Of a DNA stretch of 25,423 bases, positions 14,314-21,869 are shown piece by piece. The stretch is from CAZOBJ01 sp964577825 (GTDB taxonomy: Bacteria > Planctomycetota > SZUA-567 > JAFGNG01). The notes under the pieces are model-generated. The model was not told where the DNA came from, ran no database searches, and worked only from the letters and a program-made list of their open reading frames with translations. The stretch's first letter is position 1. Each line of letters begins with the position of its first letter. The position numbers were made by a program, and so were the translations under genes. The DNA lies in the NCBI GenBank assembly GCA_964577825.1, contig CAZOBJ010000039.1, forward strand, positions 1 to 25,423, read 5' to 3'.

Positions 14314-14502
14314 CTACTCCTGGATCGTGATCGCGTCCACGGGGCAGCTCTCGGCCGCCTCGCGCGCCTTGTCCTCGGCCTCCGGGGGCACGGTGTCGAC
14401 CTTGACCAAGGCCTTGTCCTCGGGCATCTCGAACACCTCGGGGCACGTCTCCGGGCACAGCCCGCAGCCGATGCACGCGTCCTGGTCCACGATCGCCTTC
14501 AT
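14314..14502 (-). CDS. Single-cluster [4Fe-4S] ferredoxin
   Basis: 62 residues from ATG 14502 behind AAAGGAG. Cluster ligands are CIGCGLC (Cys10, 13, 16) and Cys53 in ESCPVDAI. An extra Cys20 (PETCPEVF) is where related monocluster ferredoxins have one half of a disulfide, but no partner cysteine is present here. It starts the minus-strand run ferredoxin, ferritin, encapsulin and DoxX. Ferredoxins next to encapsulins may supply electrons for reductive iron release, which is an attractive but unproven role here. The protein has no targeting tail and would be cytoplasmic and outside the shell unless entering through pores. Confidence 0.92.
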   Translation of the reverse strand: MKAIVDQDACIGCGLCPETCPEVFEMPEDKALVKVDTVPPEAEDKAREAAESCPVDAITIQE

Positions 14503-14587
14503 GGTCGCTCCTTTGCTCGGTGTCGGGCCTCGGCCCCGGGCCGTCCCAGGGGCGCCTCGGCCCTGATCTCGTGTCTGTCCCGTCCGT

Positions 14588-14959
14588 CTAGAGTCCCGGC
14601 AGCGAACTGCGGGCCAGGACCTCCATGAACGCCTCTCCGGTCACCGGGTCGGGGATGGCCCCCTGCGCCCCGGCCCGCTGGGCCGCCCGCGCGCCCGCGT
14701 GGCCCTCGGGCGCGACCACCACCACCGTGCGCCCGGGTCGCGGGCCCGCCTTGCGCACAAGCTCCGCGCCGCCCACCCCTTTGAACATGCGCAAGTCAAG
14801 GAACACCAGGGGGTACTGGTTCTCGTCGAGCGCGGTCTTCGCCTGCTCTTCGGTGGTGGCTTCCTCCGCGGTCCAGCCGCGCGCCTCGAGCTCGCGACGC
14901 AACGCCTGACGGTCCTTGTCCCGTGCGCAGATCAACAGCGCCTTGGTTCGTGGCCTCAT
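14588..14959 (-). CDS. Stand-alone response-regulator receiver domain, missing some conserved residues
   Basis: 123 residues from ATG 14959 behind GAGGGGG. It is a single receiver domain with no output domain. Asp55 in LVFLDLRMFKG is the phosphoacceptor. The early acidic pair is only partly kept (ARDKD, Asp14/16). The switch Thr/Ser after strand 4 is replaced (VVVVAPEGH) and the conserved Lys is not evident in AIPDPVTGEAF where KP is usual. Phosphorylation may therefore be weak or absent, or the domain may act as a binding partner. No histidine kinase is in the window. A sigma-54-like site lies directly upstream. Confidence 0.85.
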   Translation of the reverse strand: MRPRTKALLICARDKDRQALRRELEARGWTAEEATTEEQAKTALDENQYPLVFLDLRMFKGVGGAELVRKAGPRPGRTVVVVAPEGHAGARAAQRAGAQGAIPDPVTGEAFMEVLARSSLPGL

Positions 14960-14999
14960 GCCTGATCCCCCTCGCCTATGGCCTTGGAACGGAGCCCTT

Positions 15000-15015
15000 A
15001 CAAACCCGGTGCCAG
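15000..15015 (-). promoter_or_regulatory. Sigma-54-like promoter of the receiver gene
   Basis: Minus-strand CTGGCACCGGGTTTGT has the -24 element TGGCACC and TTTGT at the -12 distance, so the canonical GC is GT. The predicted start is near 14988, about 30 nt before ATG 14959. Confidence 0.5.
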
Positions 15016-15037
15016 ATGCCCGGCGCAGGCGCCCCGT

Positions 15038-15073
15038 GCGGCCCTTTGTCCCAACCCATTGGGCCGCAAAGGG
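15038..15073. repeat. Interleaved inverted repeats upstream of the receiver promoter
   Basis: GCGGCCC (15038-15044) pairs with GGGCCGC (15061-15067), and CCCTTTG (15042-15048) pairs with CAAAGGG (15067-15073). The dyad lies 25-60 bp upstream of the -24 element, a possible position for an activator site, or it may be a weak terminator after mscS. The remaining part of 14960-15186 shows no gene. Confidence 0.4.
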
Positions 15074-15186
15074 TAAACCAGCGGCCAGGCCGGCGCGCTC
15101 GCGCGCGTGTCCGACACCCGGGCGGCGCGCGCGCCCCGGCGCGCCGGACGGGCGTCTCAAATCCGCGAGCAGAGCGCCTCCGGGCG

Positions 15187-16332
15187 CTAGGCCGACGGTC
15201 CGGCCTGCGGGGTCCCGGAGGCCCCTGACGGTTCGGATCCGGGCGCGCGGCCCTCGGCCTCGAGCCGCACCCGGGGAAGACTGTGCGGATACCGGCCCTG
15301 CAGGTAGGCCACGAGCCGCTCGCGCACGAGGCAGCGCAGGGTCCAGGCCTTGGACGAGTCGGCCGCGCTCACAAGCGCGCGCAGCTCCAGGGCGCGATCG
15401 GTGGCGTTGGTGACCTGGAGGCCGCACACCCGCCCGTCCCAGTCCTCGGCCTTGCGCACGATGCGTTCGAGCTCTTCGCGCACCGCGCCCACGTCCACGG
15501 TGTAGTCGGTGTACAGGTACACGGTGCCCAGGATCTCGGCATTGGTGCGGGTCCAGTTCTGGAACGGATGGTCGATGAAGTAGGTGATGGGCAGGACCAG
15601 GCGGCGCTGGTCCCAGATGCGCACCACCACGTAGGTGAGGGTGATCTCCTCGATCCAGCCCCACTCGCCCTCGACGATCACCACGTCGTCCAGGCGGATG
15701 GGCTGGGTGATGGCGATCTGCACCCCGGCGAAGAGCGTGCCGATACTGCGCTGGGCCGCGAAACCGAGCACGATGCCGAGCACCCCCGCGGACGCAAGCA
15801 GGCTCACCCCGATGTCGCGCACGCGCTCGAAGGTCATGAGCCCGGACGAGACGGCCACCAGGACGATGGCCAGGTACAGGACCCGCTCGATCACCCGGAA
15901 CTGGGTGACCACTCGCCGGGCGCGCAGGTTGTCGCGCTCGTCGACCCGGTACTCGCGCAAGACGACGTCCCGCGCGGCCCCCACCGCGCCCACCGCGCAC
16001 CAGGCCACGGCCCCGATGATCCACAGGCCGAGCGCATGGCCCGCGATCTCGTTCCAGCCCTCGGGCAGGGCCACGAGCGGCAGCACGAAGAGCAAAGCCA
16101 TTGCGGGCAGCAGCGCGCGCAACGGGGCGCGCCAATGGTCGAACCGCAGGGCCTCGCCCAGGGCGCGTCCCTGCGCGCGCCGGGAGGCGCGGTCCAGGAG
16201 GTGCCCGAGCGCCGCGTGCACGATCAGGCCGACGGCCACGGCCAGCAACGCCACGAGCAGCGACAGGAGCCCCTGTTCGACCCGCGCGGGGTCGAGCCCG
16301 AGGTCCGTGACGAATTGTCGGAACGCGTCCAT
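15187..16332 (-). CDS. MscS-type small-conductance mechanosensitive channel
   Basis: 381 residues from ATG 16332 (MDAFRQFV). Several N-terminal hydrophobic helices are followed by the pore-lining helix and beta domain typical of MscS: LLASAGVLGIVLGFAAQRSIGTLFAG, with the Ala/Gly-rich pore pattern, then IRLDDVVIVEGEWGWIEEIT and WDQRRLVLPITYFIDHPFQNW. This family opens under membrane tension to release solutes on osmotic downshock. The protein is larger than E. coli MscS because of extra N-terminal helices. The receiver gene lies 227 bp downstream on the same strand with its own promoter, so the two are probably independent. Confidence 0.94.
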   Translation of the reverse strand: MDAFRQFVTDLGLDPARVEQGLLSLLVALLAVAVGLIVHAALGHLLDRASRRAQGRALGEALRFDHWRAPLRALLPAMALLFVLPLVALPEGWNEIAGHALGLWIIGAVAWCAVGAVGAARDVVLREYRVDERDNLRARRVVTQFRVIERVLYLAIVLVAVSSGLMTFERVRDIGVSLLASAGVLGIVLGFAAQRSIGTLFAGVQIAITQPIRLDDVVIVEGEWGWIEEITLTYVVVRIWDQRRLVLPITYFIDHPFQNWTRTNAEILGTVYLYTDYTVDVGAVREELERIVRKAEDWDGRVCGLQVTNATDRALELRALVSAADSSKAWTLRCLVRERLVAYLQGRYPHSLPRVRLEAEGRAPGSEPSGASGTPQAGPSA

Positions 16333-16371
16333 GCCTGCCCTTCCCGGCCGGGGGCGGGTGCGCCCGCCTGT

Positions 16372-16399
16372 ATTCAACCCCGCGGCGCGCGGGTGTCAA
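16372..16399 (-). promoter_or_regulatory. Probable sigma-70 promoter of mscS
   Basis: Minus strand TTGACA (16399-16394), 16 bp, TTGAAT (16377-16372). A perfect -35 with a 4/6 match at -10. It is about 40 bp before ATG 16332 and diverges from the msrA promoter. Confidence 0.5.
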
Positions 16400-16415
16400 G
16401 CGTGCAAATGCGGGG

Positions 16416-16432
16416 CTGGCACCCGAATTGCG
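16416..16432 (+). promoter_or_regulatory. Sigma-54 promoter of msrA
   Basis: CTGGCACCCGAATTGCG has TGGCAC and TTGC with the exact GG-N10-GC spacing. The predicted start is near 16443, about 29 nt before ATG 16472. Confidence 0.7.
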
Positions 16433-16471
16433 ACATACACGCGGCGAGGGGTCCCCGAAGGGAGACCGCAG

Positions 16472-17278
16472 ATGACACGCACGCACACGCACCAGGCCCT
16501 GGGCTGGGGCATGGCGCTTGCAATGGGACTCGCCGCGGGGCTGGGCCTGGGCGCCCTGTCCTACCTGGCGGCAAGGGAGACCACGGCCATGGCGTTTGAA
16601 GGGAACAAGGACATCCCGCCCATCGACCGGGACGCGCCCGAACAGGTGCAGACGGCCACCTTCGCCCTGGGCTGCTTCTGGGGGCCCGACGCGCGGTTCG
16701 GGGCCCTGCCCGGGGTGGTGCGCACCCGCGTGGGCTACACGGGCGGCGCCAAGAAGGACCCGACCTACCACGACCTGGGCGACCACACCGAGGCGGTGCA
16801 GATCGACTTCGACCCGCAGCGGATCACCTATGCCCGGCTCCTGGACGTCTTCTGGAGCGCGCACGACCCGACCGCACGGGCCTACTCGCGCCAGTACCGG
16901 TCCGCGGTCTTCTTCCACAACGACGACCAGCGCGCATTGGCCGAAGAGACGCGCGACAAGGTGGCCGCCTCCGGAGGCCGCGTGCGCACGAGCGTCCAGC
17001 CGCTGGGCACGTTCTATCCGGCCGAGGGCTACCACCAGAAGTATCGGCTGCGCAACACGCGCGCGCTCATGCGCGAGTTCGCGCGCATGTTCCCGGACGA
17101 GGCGTCGTTCGTGGCCTCGACCGCGGCCGCGCGCGTGAACGGGTACCTGGCAGGCTACGCCACGTCCGAACGTGTGGCCGAGGACCTGGACCGCCTCGGC
17201 CTGGCGGGCGAGCCCGGCCGGGCGCTCCTCGAGCACGTGCGCGAGCACGGCGGGCCCACCGGGTGCCCGGCGCCGTAG
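16472..17278 (+). CDS. msrA: Peptide-methionine (S)-S-oxide reductase with N-terminal membrane anchor
   Basis: 268 residues from ATG 16472 behind AGGGAGA. Residues 8-34 are a hydrophobic helix (LGWGMALAMGLAAGLGLGAL), so the enzyme is probably exported or anchored and faces the periplasm. The catalytic motif is LGCFWGPDARFG with Cys68; RVGYTGG, YHDLGDHTE and GYHQKYRLRN are the usual MsrA blocks. A terminal Cys265 (PTGCPAP) is a candidate recycling cysteine. MsrA reduces the S form of methionine sulfoxide in damaged proteins. Periplasmic forms need thiol electrons from across the membrane; a CcdA-type system is encoded about 6 kb away but the link is only inferred. Confidence 0.94.
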   Translation: MTRTHTHQALGWGMALAMGLAAGLGLGALSYLAARETTAMAFEGNKDIPPIDRDAPEQVQTATFALGCFWGPDARFGALPGVVRTRVGYTGGAKKDPTYHDLGDHTEAVQIDFDPQRITYARLLDVFWSAHDPTARAYSRQYRSAVFFHNDDQRALAEETRDKVAASGGRVRTSVQPLGTFYPAEGYHQKYRLRNTRALMREFARMFPDEASFVASTAAARVNGYLAGYATSERVAEDLDRLGLAGEPGRALLEHVREHGGPTGCPAP

Positions 17279-17339
17279 GCAACCCCGCGATGCGCGGGCC
17301 GGTGCGTGGGCCGGGCTGAGGGACGCTTCTCGCTCCGCT

Positions 17340-17702
17340 CGCACTTCTCCCTCTCCCCCGGGAGAGGGTTCTTGAAGTAGCCGGGGAACACGTCGAAAGA
17401 TGACGCGTCATTTTCCGCCTCGCCTGTGCAGTTCCCCCTCTCCCCTCGGGAGAGGGTCGGGGTGAGGGACGGTACGCGCGCTCGCATTCCTTTCGTTGCG
17501 CTCGTCCTCTCTCGCCGCGTCCCCTGCCGCCACATCAACCTCTCCCTCCCCCTCACCCCCTCCCGGAGGGAGGGGGGACGAGCCACCCGAGGGAGGGGGT
17601 TTTCAAGTAGCCGGAGAACACGTCGCGAGATGACGCGTCACCTTCCGCCTCGCCTGTGCGGTTCCCCCTCTCCCCTCGGGAGAGGGGCGGGGTGAGGGAC
17701 GC
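17340..17702. repeat. Palindromic repeat cluster between msrA and the methyltransferase gene
   Basis: The interval 17279-17851 has no supported gene. It holds a partial A unit (17346-17370), an unusual connector TTGAAGTAGCCGGGGAACAC, an A unit (about 17434-17470), the CGCGCGCTCGCATTC connector, a B unit (about 17540-17578) and another A unit (about 17664-17700). The connector with CAAGTAGCCGGAGAACACGT occurs twice and again near 19480. Confidence 0.88.
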
Positions 17703-17851
17703 TACGCGCGCTCGCACTCCTCTCGCTCCCCGGGCGGCGCCGCGCATCACAGCCGCCTCGCGCGCGACGGGCTCGCGCGAAATGCGCCGAACGCACGCCC
17801 CTGGGCTTGACGCAAGACGCGGCGCGCGGTAGGAGGGGCGCGGAGGAGACC

Positions 17852-18355
17852 ATGCGCCGACCGACCGCGCCGCGTCCGTCACAGGCATCGGACCCGCCCG
17901 GCCGCGCCAAGGCCGGAGGCCTGTTGCCGCCCACGTATCTCTTCATGGCGCTCGCCGCGCAGGCGGGCCTGCACCTGTTCGCGCCCGGACCGCGGCTTCT
18001 GACCTGGCCGTGGCGGGCGGCGGGGATTGTCTTGCTCGCGGCCGGCGTGGGCCTGAACCTCTCCGCCGACCGGGCGCTCAAGCGCGTGCGCACCACCGTG
18101 CGGCCCGACGAGCCCGTAGGCGCGCTCGTGGACCGGGGCGCGTACCGGGTCTCGCGCCACCCCATGTACCTGGGGTTCGTGCTGCTCGCCGCGGGCGTGG
18201 CGATGCTCTTGGGCACGAGCACGCCGTGGCTGGCCGTGGCCGGGCTGGCGCTCGTGCTCGAGTTCGCCTTCATCCGCCCGGAGGAGCGGGCCATGGACGC
18301 GGCCTTCGGCGAGCAGTGGCGCGCGTACCGCGCGCGCGTGCGGCGGTGGGTGTAG
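17852..18355 (+). CDS. Isoprenylcysteine carboxyl methyltransferase / phospholipid methyltransferase family membrane protein
   Basis: 167 residues from ATG 17852 behind GGAGGAGA. Membrane helices include LLPPTYLFMALAAQAGLHLF and WRAAGIVLLAAGVGLNLSAD. The C-terminal part has the family signature VSRHPMYLGFVLL followed by RPEERAMDAAFGEQWRAY, the EE...F...W.Y pattern that binds S-adenosylmethionine in PEMT/ICMT-like proteins. Members methylate phospholipids, isoprenylated cysteines or related small lipids; bacterial substrates are mostly unknown. The creatininase-family gene lies 165 bp downstream with its own likely promoter. Confidence 0.9.
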   Translation: MRRPTAPRPSQASDPPGRAKAGGLLPPTYLFMALAAQAGLHLFAPGPRLLTWPWRAAGIVLLAAGVGLNLSADRALKRVRTTVRPDEPVGALVDRGAYRVSRHPMYLGFVLLAAGVAMLLGTSTPWLAVAGLALVLEFAFIRPEERAMDAAFGEQWRAYRARVRRWV

Positions 18356-18402
18356 CGCGCCGCGTGCGCGTGTTCGTGCCCTCGCCTGCCGCGCAAAGGA
18401 AC

Positions 18403-18431
18403 TTGCCGCCCGCGCGCGCCTGTGCTACCCT
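18403..18431 (+). promoter_or_regulatory. Possible sigma-70 promoter before the creatininase-family gene
   Basis: TTGCCG, 17 bp, TACCCT. A moderate match (4/6 and 3/6), about 90 bp before the start. Confidence 0.3.
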
Positions 18432-18520
18432 CCTCGCGATCGAGGCGCGGGCCGCCGCGGCCGCATGCAAAGCGCCCGAACGTATGCACGCCCAAGCCGG
18501 CCACACGAGGAGGACGCAGC

Positions 18521-19228
18521 ATGGACAAGCTCGACTATGCGGACATGTTCGTGGACGAGTTCCGCGAGGCCGTGGACAAGACGCCCACCGCGTTCGTGCC
18601 CCTGGGGCTTCTGGAGTGGCACGGCGAGCACCTGGCCCTGGGCTGCGACCTGCTGCGCGCCCAGGAGCTGTGCCGGCTCCTGGCCCGGGCCCACGGCGGG
18701 GTGGTCCTCCCGCCCAGCTACTTCAGCTGCCCCGGGTTCAGCGCGTTCGAGGGAACGATCGACTTTCCCCCGGAGGTGGCCGCGCCGGTGCTGACCGCGC
18801 TCTTCCATCAACTCCAGAAGGTGGGCTTCCGGACCGCGGTGCTCGTCTCCGGGCACGGGGGCACGCCCCAGGAGCGCATGGTCGACGCCGCGATCCATGC
18901 CTACGCCCAGGACGGCACGATGCGCGTCATCCCCGTGTTCGCGGGCAAGCTGCTGGGCGGCAACGAGAAGCCGCCGCACGCGACCCCGCGCGAGACCGCG
19001 GTGCTCAAGGCCGTGCGCCCGGACGCGGTGGACGTCTCGCGGTTCACGCCCGGCAAGGAGTACGAGATCGCCTACGACCTGGGCGAGGCCTATGCCAAGC
19101 GCGCGCGCACCTGGCGCATCACGGACACGGACATCCGCACCCAGCCCCTGCACGCCATGGGCCGCGAGGCCCTGGACAAGCTCGTGCGGATGGTGGGCGA
19201 GCTTTTGCAGGGCAAGCGCGCGCCGTAG
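18521..19228 (+). CDS. Creatininase family amidohydrolase
   Basis: 235 residues from ATG 18521 behind GAGGAGGA. The metal-binding pattern ExHGxHxxxxxD appears as LEWHGEHLALGCD (Glu32, His34, His37, Asp43), and VSGHGGTPQE is the second metal-binding region. The family includes creatinine amidohydrolases, FAPy deformylases and the mycofactocin enzyme MftE. No mycofactocin genes are nearby, so the substrate is open. The typical Gln/Pro in EQHGPH is Trp/Glu here, hinting at a different substrate from creatinine. It forms a probable single-gene unit downstream of the methyltransferase. Confidence 0.92.
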   Translation: MDKLDYADMFVDEFREAVDKTPTAFVPLGLLEWHGEHLALGCDLLRAQELCRLLARAHGGVVLPPSYFSCPGFSAFEGTIDFPPEVAAPVLTALFHQLQKVGFRTAVLVSGHGGTPQERMVDAAIHAYAQDGTMRVIPVFAGKLLGGNEKPPHATPRETAVLKAVRPDAVDVSRFTPGKEYEIAYDLGEAYAKRARTWRITDTDIRTQPLHAMGREALDKLVRMVGELLQGKRAP

Positions 19229-19269
19229 GTGGGCGCTCGTGCGCGTCCTTTGTTCTTCCAGCCGGAAGC

Positions 19270-19686
19270 AACCCCTCCCTCCCCCTCACCCGCTCCCGGA
19301 GGGAGGGGGGACGCGCCGGCCGCCTTCCGCATGGCTCCCTCTCCCGCCGGGAGAGGGCCGGGGTGAGGGACGCGACGCGCGCTCCCATTCGTTGCGCTCG
19401 TCGCCTCGTTCGCCGCGCGCTTGCGGCCACCGCTAGCCACTCCCTCCCCCTCGCCCCCTCCCGGAGGGAGGGGGTTTTCAAGTAGCCGCCGCGATCGACA
19501 GGGAATCTCGCGCGAGTTAACTGCCGCCGCGCTTCTCCGTCTCCCCGCATTTCTCCCTCTGCCCTCGGGACAGGGCCGGGAAGAGGGACGCGGCGCGCGC
19601 TCGCATTCGTCTCTACTGCGGCACGCATCTGCGCGCCTGTCGCAACCGCTCCCTCCCCCTCACCCCCTCCCGGAGGGAGGGGGGAC
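19270..19686. repeat. Palindromic repeat cluster upstream of the arsR-like operon
   Basis: The interval 19229-19918 has no supported gene. It carries B units at about 19275-19312, 19440-19473 and 19650-19683, A units at about 19339-19372 and 19554-19590 (degenerate), and both connector types, including TTTTCAAGTAGCCGCCGCGATC. After 19690 the sequence changes to less GC-rich DNA that holds the promoter and operator of the next operon. Confidence 0.88.
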
Positions 19687-19767
19687 GGGCGCACGCCCTC
19701 GGCGCATTGCGTCCGGTCGCCGAGCGCGGCGCCGCGAAAAGCGTCGAAGTCTTTCGGCAAGATTCTC

Positions 19768-19812
19768 TTGACTCTTTCTTGGCCGTTTGGTCAAATAGGC
19801 GATCATATTGAC
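19768..19812 (+). promoter_or_regulatory. Sigma-70 promoter overlapped by an ArsR-type operator
   Basis: TTGACT (19768-19773), 17 bp, TCAAAT (19791-19796). The -10 lies inside an imperfect dyad GTCAA-N13-TTGAC (19790-19812) that could bind the ArsR protein encoded downstream and block RNA polymerase. The local AT content is higher than around it. The leader to ATG 19919 would be about 115 nt. Confidence 0.6.
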
Positions 19813-19918
19813 GCACGGTGATGGCAGGCGGGCGCGGGGGCCGCCGGGTCCGCCGACCGCGCCGCGCAAGCGAAACGAGGCGCGCACGGGCCGCATGTGC
19901 GCACGAGGGAGGAAGACC

Positions 19919-20239
19919 ATGAACCGGACCGCCAAGGCGCGCTACCAGGCGCGCGCGCGCATCATCAAGGCCATGGCCCACCCCACGCGGCTCTTCCTCG
20001 TGGAGGAGCTCGCCAAGGGCACGCGCTGCGTATGCGAGCTCACCGAGCTTGTGGGCGACGACGTGTCCACCGTGTCCAAGCACCTCTCGATTCTGCGCGA
20101 GGCCGGGATCCTGGCCCACGAGCGCTGGGGTGTCGAGGTCCACTACTCCCTGCGCATGCCGTGCGTGCTGCGGTTCTTTTCGTGCGTGGAGTCCGTGCTC
20201 AAGGCCAACGCCCGCGCCCAGGCCGCGGCGGCCGGATAG
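19919..20239 (+). CDS. arsR: ArsR/SmtB family metal- or arsenic-responsive repressor
   Basis: 106 residues from ATG 19919 behind GAGGGAGGAAG. Winged helix-turn-helix: KAMAHPTRLFLVEEL, then the alpha-3 metal-sensing segment TRCVCELTEL (Cys37, Cys39), then the recognition helix DDVSTVSKHLSILREAGIL. CVC at this position is the classic As(III)/Sb(III) site of ArsR; further cysteines at 82 and 89 could add a ligand. Binding of the inducer should release the operator. It leads the operon with the permease and thioredoxin-like gene and probably controls itself through the dyad at 19790-19812. Confidence 0.93.
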   Translation: MNRTAKARYQARARIIKAMAHPTRLFLVEELAKGTRCVCELTELVGDDVSTVSKHLSILREAGILAHERWGVEVHYSLRMPCVLRFFSCVESVLKANARAQAAAAG

Positions 20240-20278
20240 GCGCGCCTGGAGCGAGGCTCTATTCCCCTGCGTCGATTG

Positions 20279-20296
20279 GCTATTTGGGAAAATAGC
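20279..20296 (+). promoter_or_regulatory. Perfect dyad before the permease start, possible second operator
   Basis: GCTATTT-GGGA-AAATAGC, 7-bp arms, lies between arsR and the permease and ends 14 nt before ATG 20311, next to the ribosome site GGAGAA. It may bind ArsR or form a hairpin that affects translation. Confidence 0.5.
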
Positions 20297-20310
20297 GGAG
20301 AACAGACCGC

Positions 20311-21624
20311 ATGAACTGGAAAGCCGAATGGAAAAGGTTCGCGATCCTGGTGGTCGCGTTCGTGGCGTGCTTCTACCTGCCGGTCGAGTCCCTCCAGGGC
20401 TGGGCCCGGCTCAAGCAGGCGGTGTGGGAGTCCCTGTACCTGGTGCGCTGGTACGCGCAGGAGCACGTGCTCCTGTGCCTGGTGCCCGCGTTCTTCATCG
20501 CCGGAGCCATCGCCGTGTTCGTGAGCCACGCGTCGGTGATGAAGTACCTGGGCGCGCGCGCACACAAGGCGCTCGCCTACGGCGTGGCCTCGGTCTCCGG
20601 CACGGTGCTCGCCGTGTGCTCGTGCACGGCCCTGCCCCTGTTCGCGGGCATCCACCGCATGGGCGCGGGCCTGGGCCCGGCGTGCGCGTTCCTGTACGCG
20701 GCCCCGGCCATCAACGTGCTGGCCATCGTGCTCACGGGGCGGGTGCTGGGCCTCGAGCTGGGGGTGGCGCGCGCGGTCGGGGCGATCGGGTTCTCGGTGC
20801 TTATCGGGCTGGCCATGCACGCGCTCTTCCGCAGGGAGGAGCTGGACAAGGCCGCGGCCCAGGCGAACCTGCCCGAGCCGGAGGCGGGCCGCCCGCTGTG
20901 GCAGAACGCGGCCCTGTTCGCCGTGCTCGTGGGCCTGCTCGTGTTCGCCACCTGGTCGCGGCCCGCGGACCCCTCGGGGCTGTGGCATACGCTGTACACG
21001 CTCAAGTGGCCGCTCACCGCGCTGTGCGCCGCGGGCCTGGCCCTCATGCTCGTGGCGTGGGTGCGCGTGACGTGGTGGAAGGTGGCCGCGGCCGCCGCGC
21101 CGAGTGCGCTTTTGGCCGCGGTTCTCCCCGAGGCGCCCCTCTTCGCGTTCGGGGCCGGGGTGGTGGGCTTCTCCTGGGCCACGAGCACGGCCGGGGGCGA
21201 GGGCGAGGCGTGGTTCGCCCAGTCCTGGGAGCTTGCCAAGCAGATTCTGCCCCTCCTGTTGGCCGGGGTGCTGGTGGCCGGCCTGCTCCTGGGGCGGCCC
21301 GACCACGAGGGGCTTATCCCCTCGAGCTGGGTGGCCGGGTCCGTGGGCGAGAATACGCTGTCCGCGAACCTGTTCGCCTCCGTGGTGGGGGCGTTCATGT
21401 ACTTCGCCACGCTCACCGAGGTGCCCATCCTACAGGGGCTCATCGGCGCGGGCATGGCCAAGGGGCCGGCGCTCGCCCTGCTCCTGGCCGGACCGGCGCT
21501 CAGCCTGCCGAACATGCTCGTCATCCGCAGCGTGCTGGGCACCAAGAAGACCGCGGCCTTCGTGGGCCTGGTGGTCGTGATGGCCACGGCCGCCGGCCTG
21601 CTGTACGGGACGCTGTTCGCATAG
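20311..21624 (+). CDS. Permease of the UPF0718/ArsP family
   Basis: 437 residues, about ten hydrophobic segments in two halves, joined by a soluble loop near residues 175-195. The first half contains the motif VCSCTALPLFAGIH (Cys103, Cys105) and GPACAFLYAAPAINVLAI; the second half has the related TLTEVPILQGLI and GPALSLPNMLVIRSVL. This is the pattern of the permease family that includes ArsP, an exporter of trivalent organoarsenicals. The cysteine pair fits thiol-type substrate binding. It is placed between an ArsR repressor and a mini-thioredoxin, a trio seen in anaerobes. Real substrate (arsenic, organoarsenic or other soft metal) is not proven. Confidence 0.9.
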   Translation: MNWKAEWKRFAILVVAFVACFYLPVESLQGWARLKQAVWESLYLVRWYAQEHVLLCLVPAFFIAGAIAVFVSHASVMKYLGARAHKALAYGVASVSGTVLAVCSCTALPLFAGIHRMGAGLGPACAFLYAAPAINVLAIVLTGRVLGLELGVARAVGAIGFSVLIGLAMHALFRREELDKAAAQANLPEPEAGRPLWQNAALFAVLVGLLVFATWSRPADPSGLWHTLYTLKWPLTALCAAGLALMLVAWVRVTWWKVAAAAAPSALLAAVLPEAPLFAFGAGVVGFSWATSTAGGEGEAWFAQSWELAKQILPLLLAGVLVAGLLLGRPDHEGLIPSSWVAGSVGENTLSANLFASVVGAFMYFATLTEVPILQGLIGAGMAKGPALALLLAGPALSLPNMLVIRSVLGTKKTAAFVGLVVVMATAAGLLYGTLFA

Positions 21625-21635
21625 GAGGAGAGACG

Positions 21636-21869
21636 GTGAAGAAGATCGAGATCCTGGGCACGGGCTGCCCCAAGTGCGCGAAGCTCGCCGAGAACGCCGA
21701 GGCCGCCGCACAGGACCTGGGCATCGAGCACGAACTCGTCAAGGTCACGGACCTCAACGAGATCATGAAGATGGGCGTGATGATGACCCCCGCGCTCGCG
21801 GTCGACGGCGAGGTGAAGTCCGTGGGCAAGGTGCCGAGCGCGGACGAGATCAAAGGAATGCTCTCGTAG
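21636..21869 (+). CDS. Small thioredoxin-like protein (redox-active disulfide protein 2 family)
   Basis: 77 residues from GTG 21636, with AGGAGGAG 6 bp before. It has a shortened thioredoxin fold with the active site GTGCPKCAKL (Cys11, Cys14) and the cis-Pro loop MMTPALAVDG. Such mini-thioredoxins reduce disulfides or arsenate/metal-thiol adducts, and here it lies 11 bp after the permease, ending the operon. The CPKC motif is typical of this family. Electrons may come from a thioredoxin reductase encoded elsewhere. Confidence 0.92.
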   Translation: MKKIEILGTGCPKCAKLAENAEAAAQDLGIEHELVKVTDLNEIMKMGVMMTPALAVDGEVKSVGKVPSADEIKGMLS

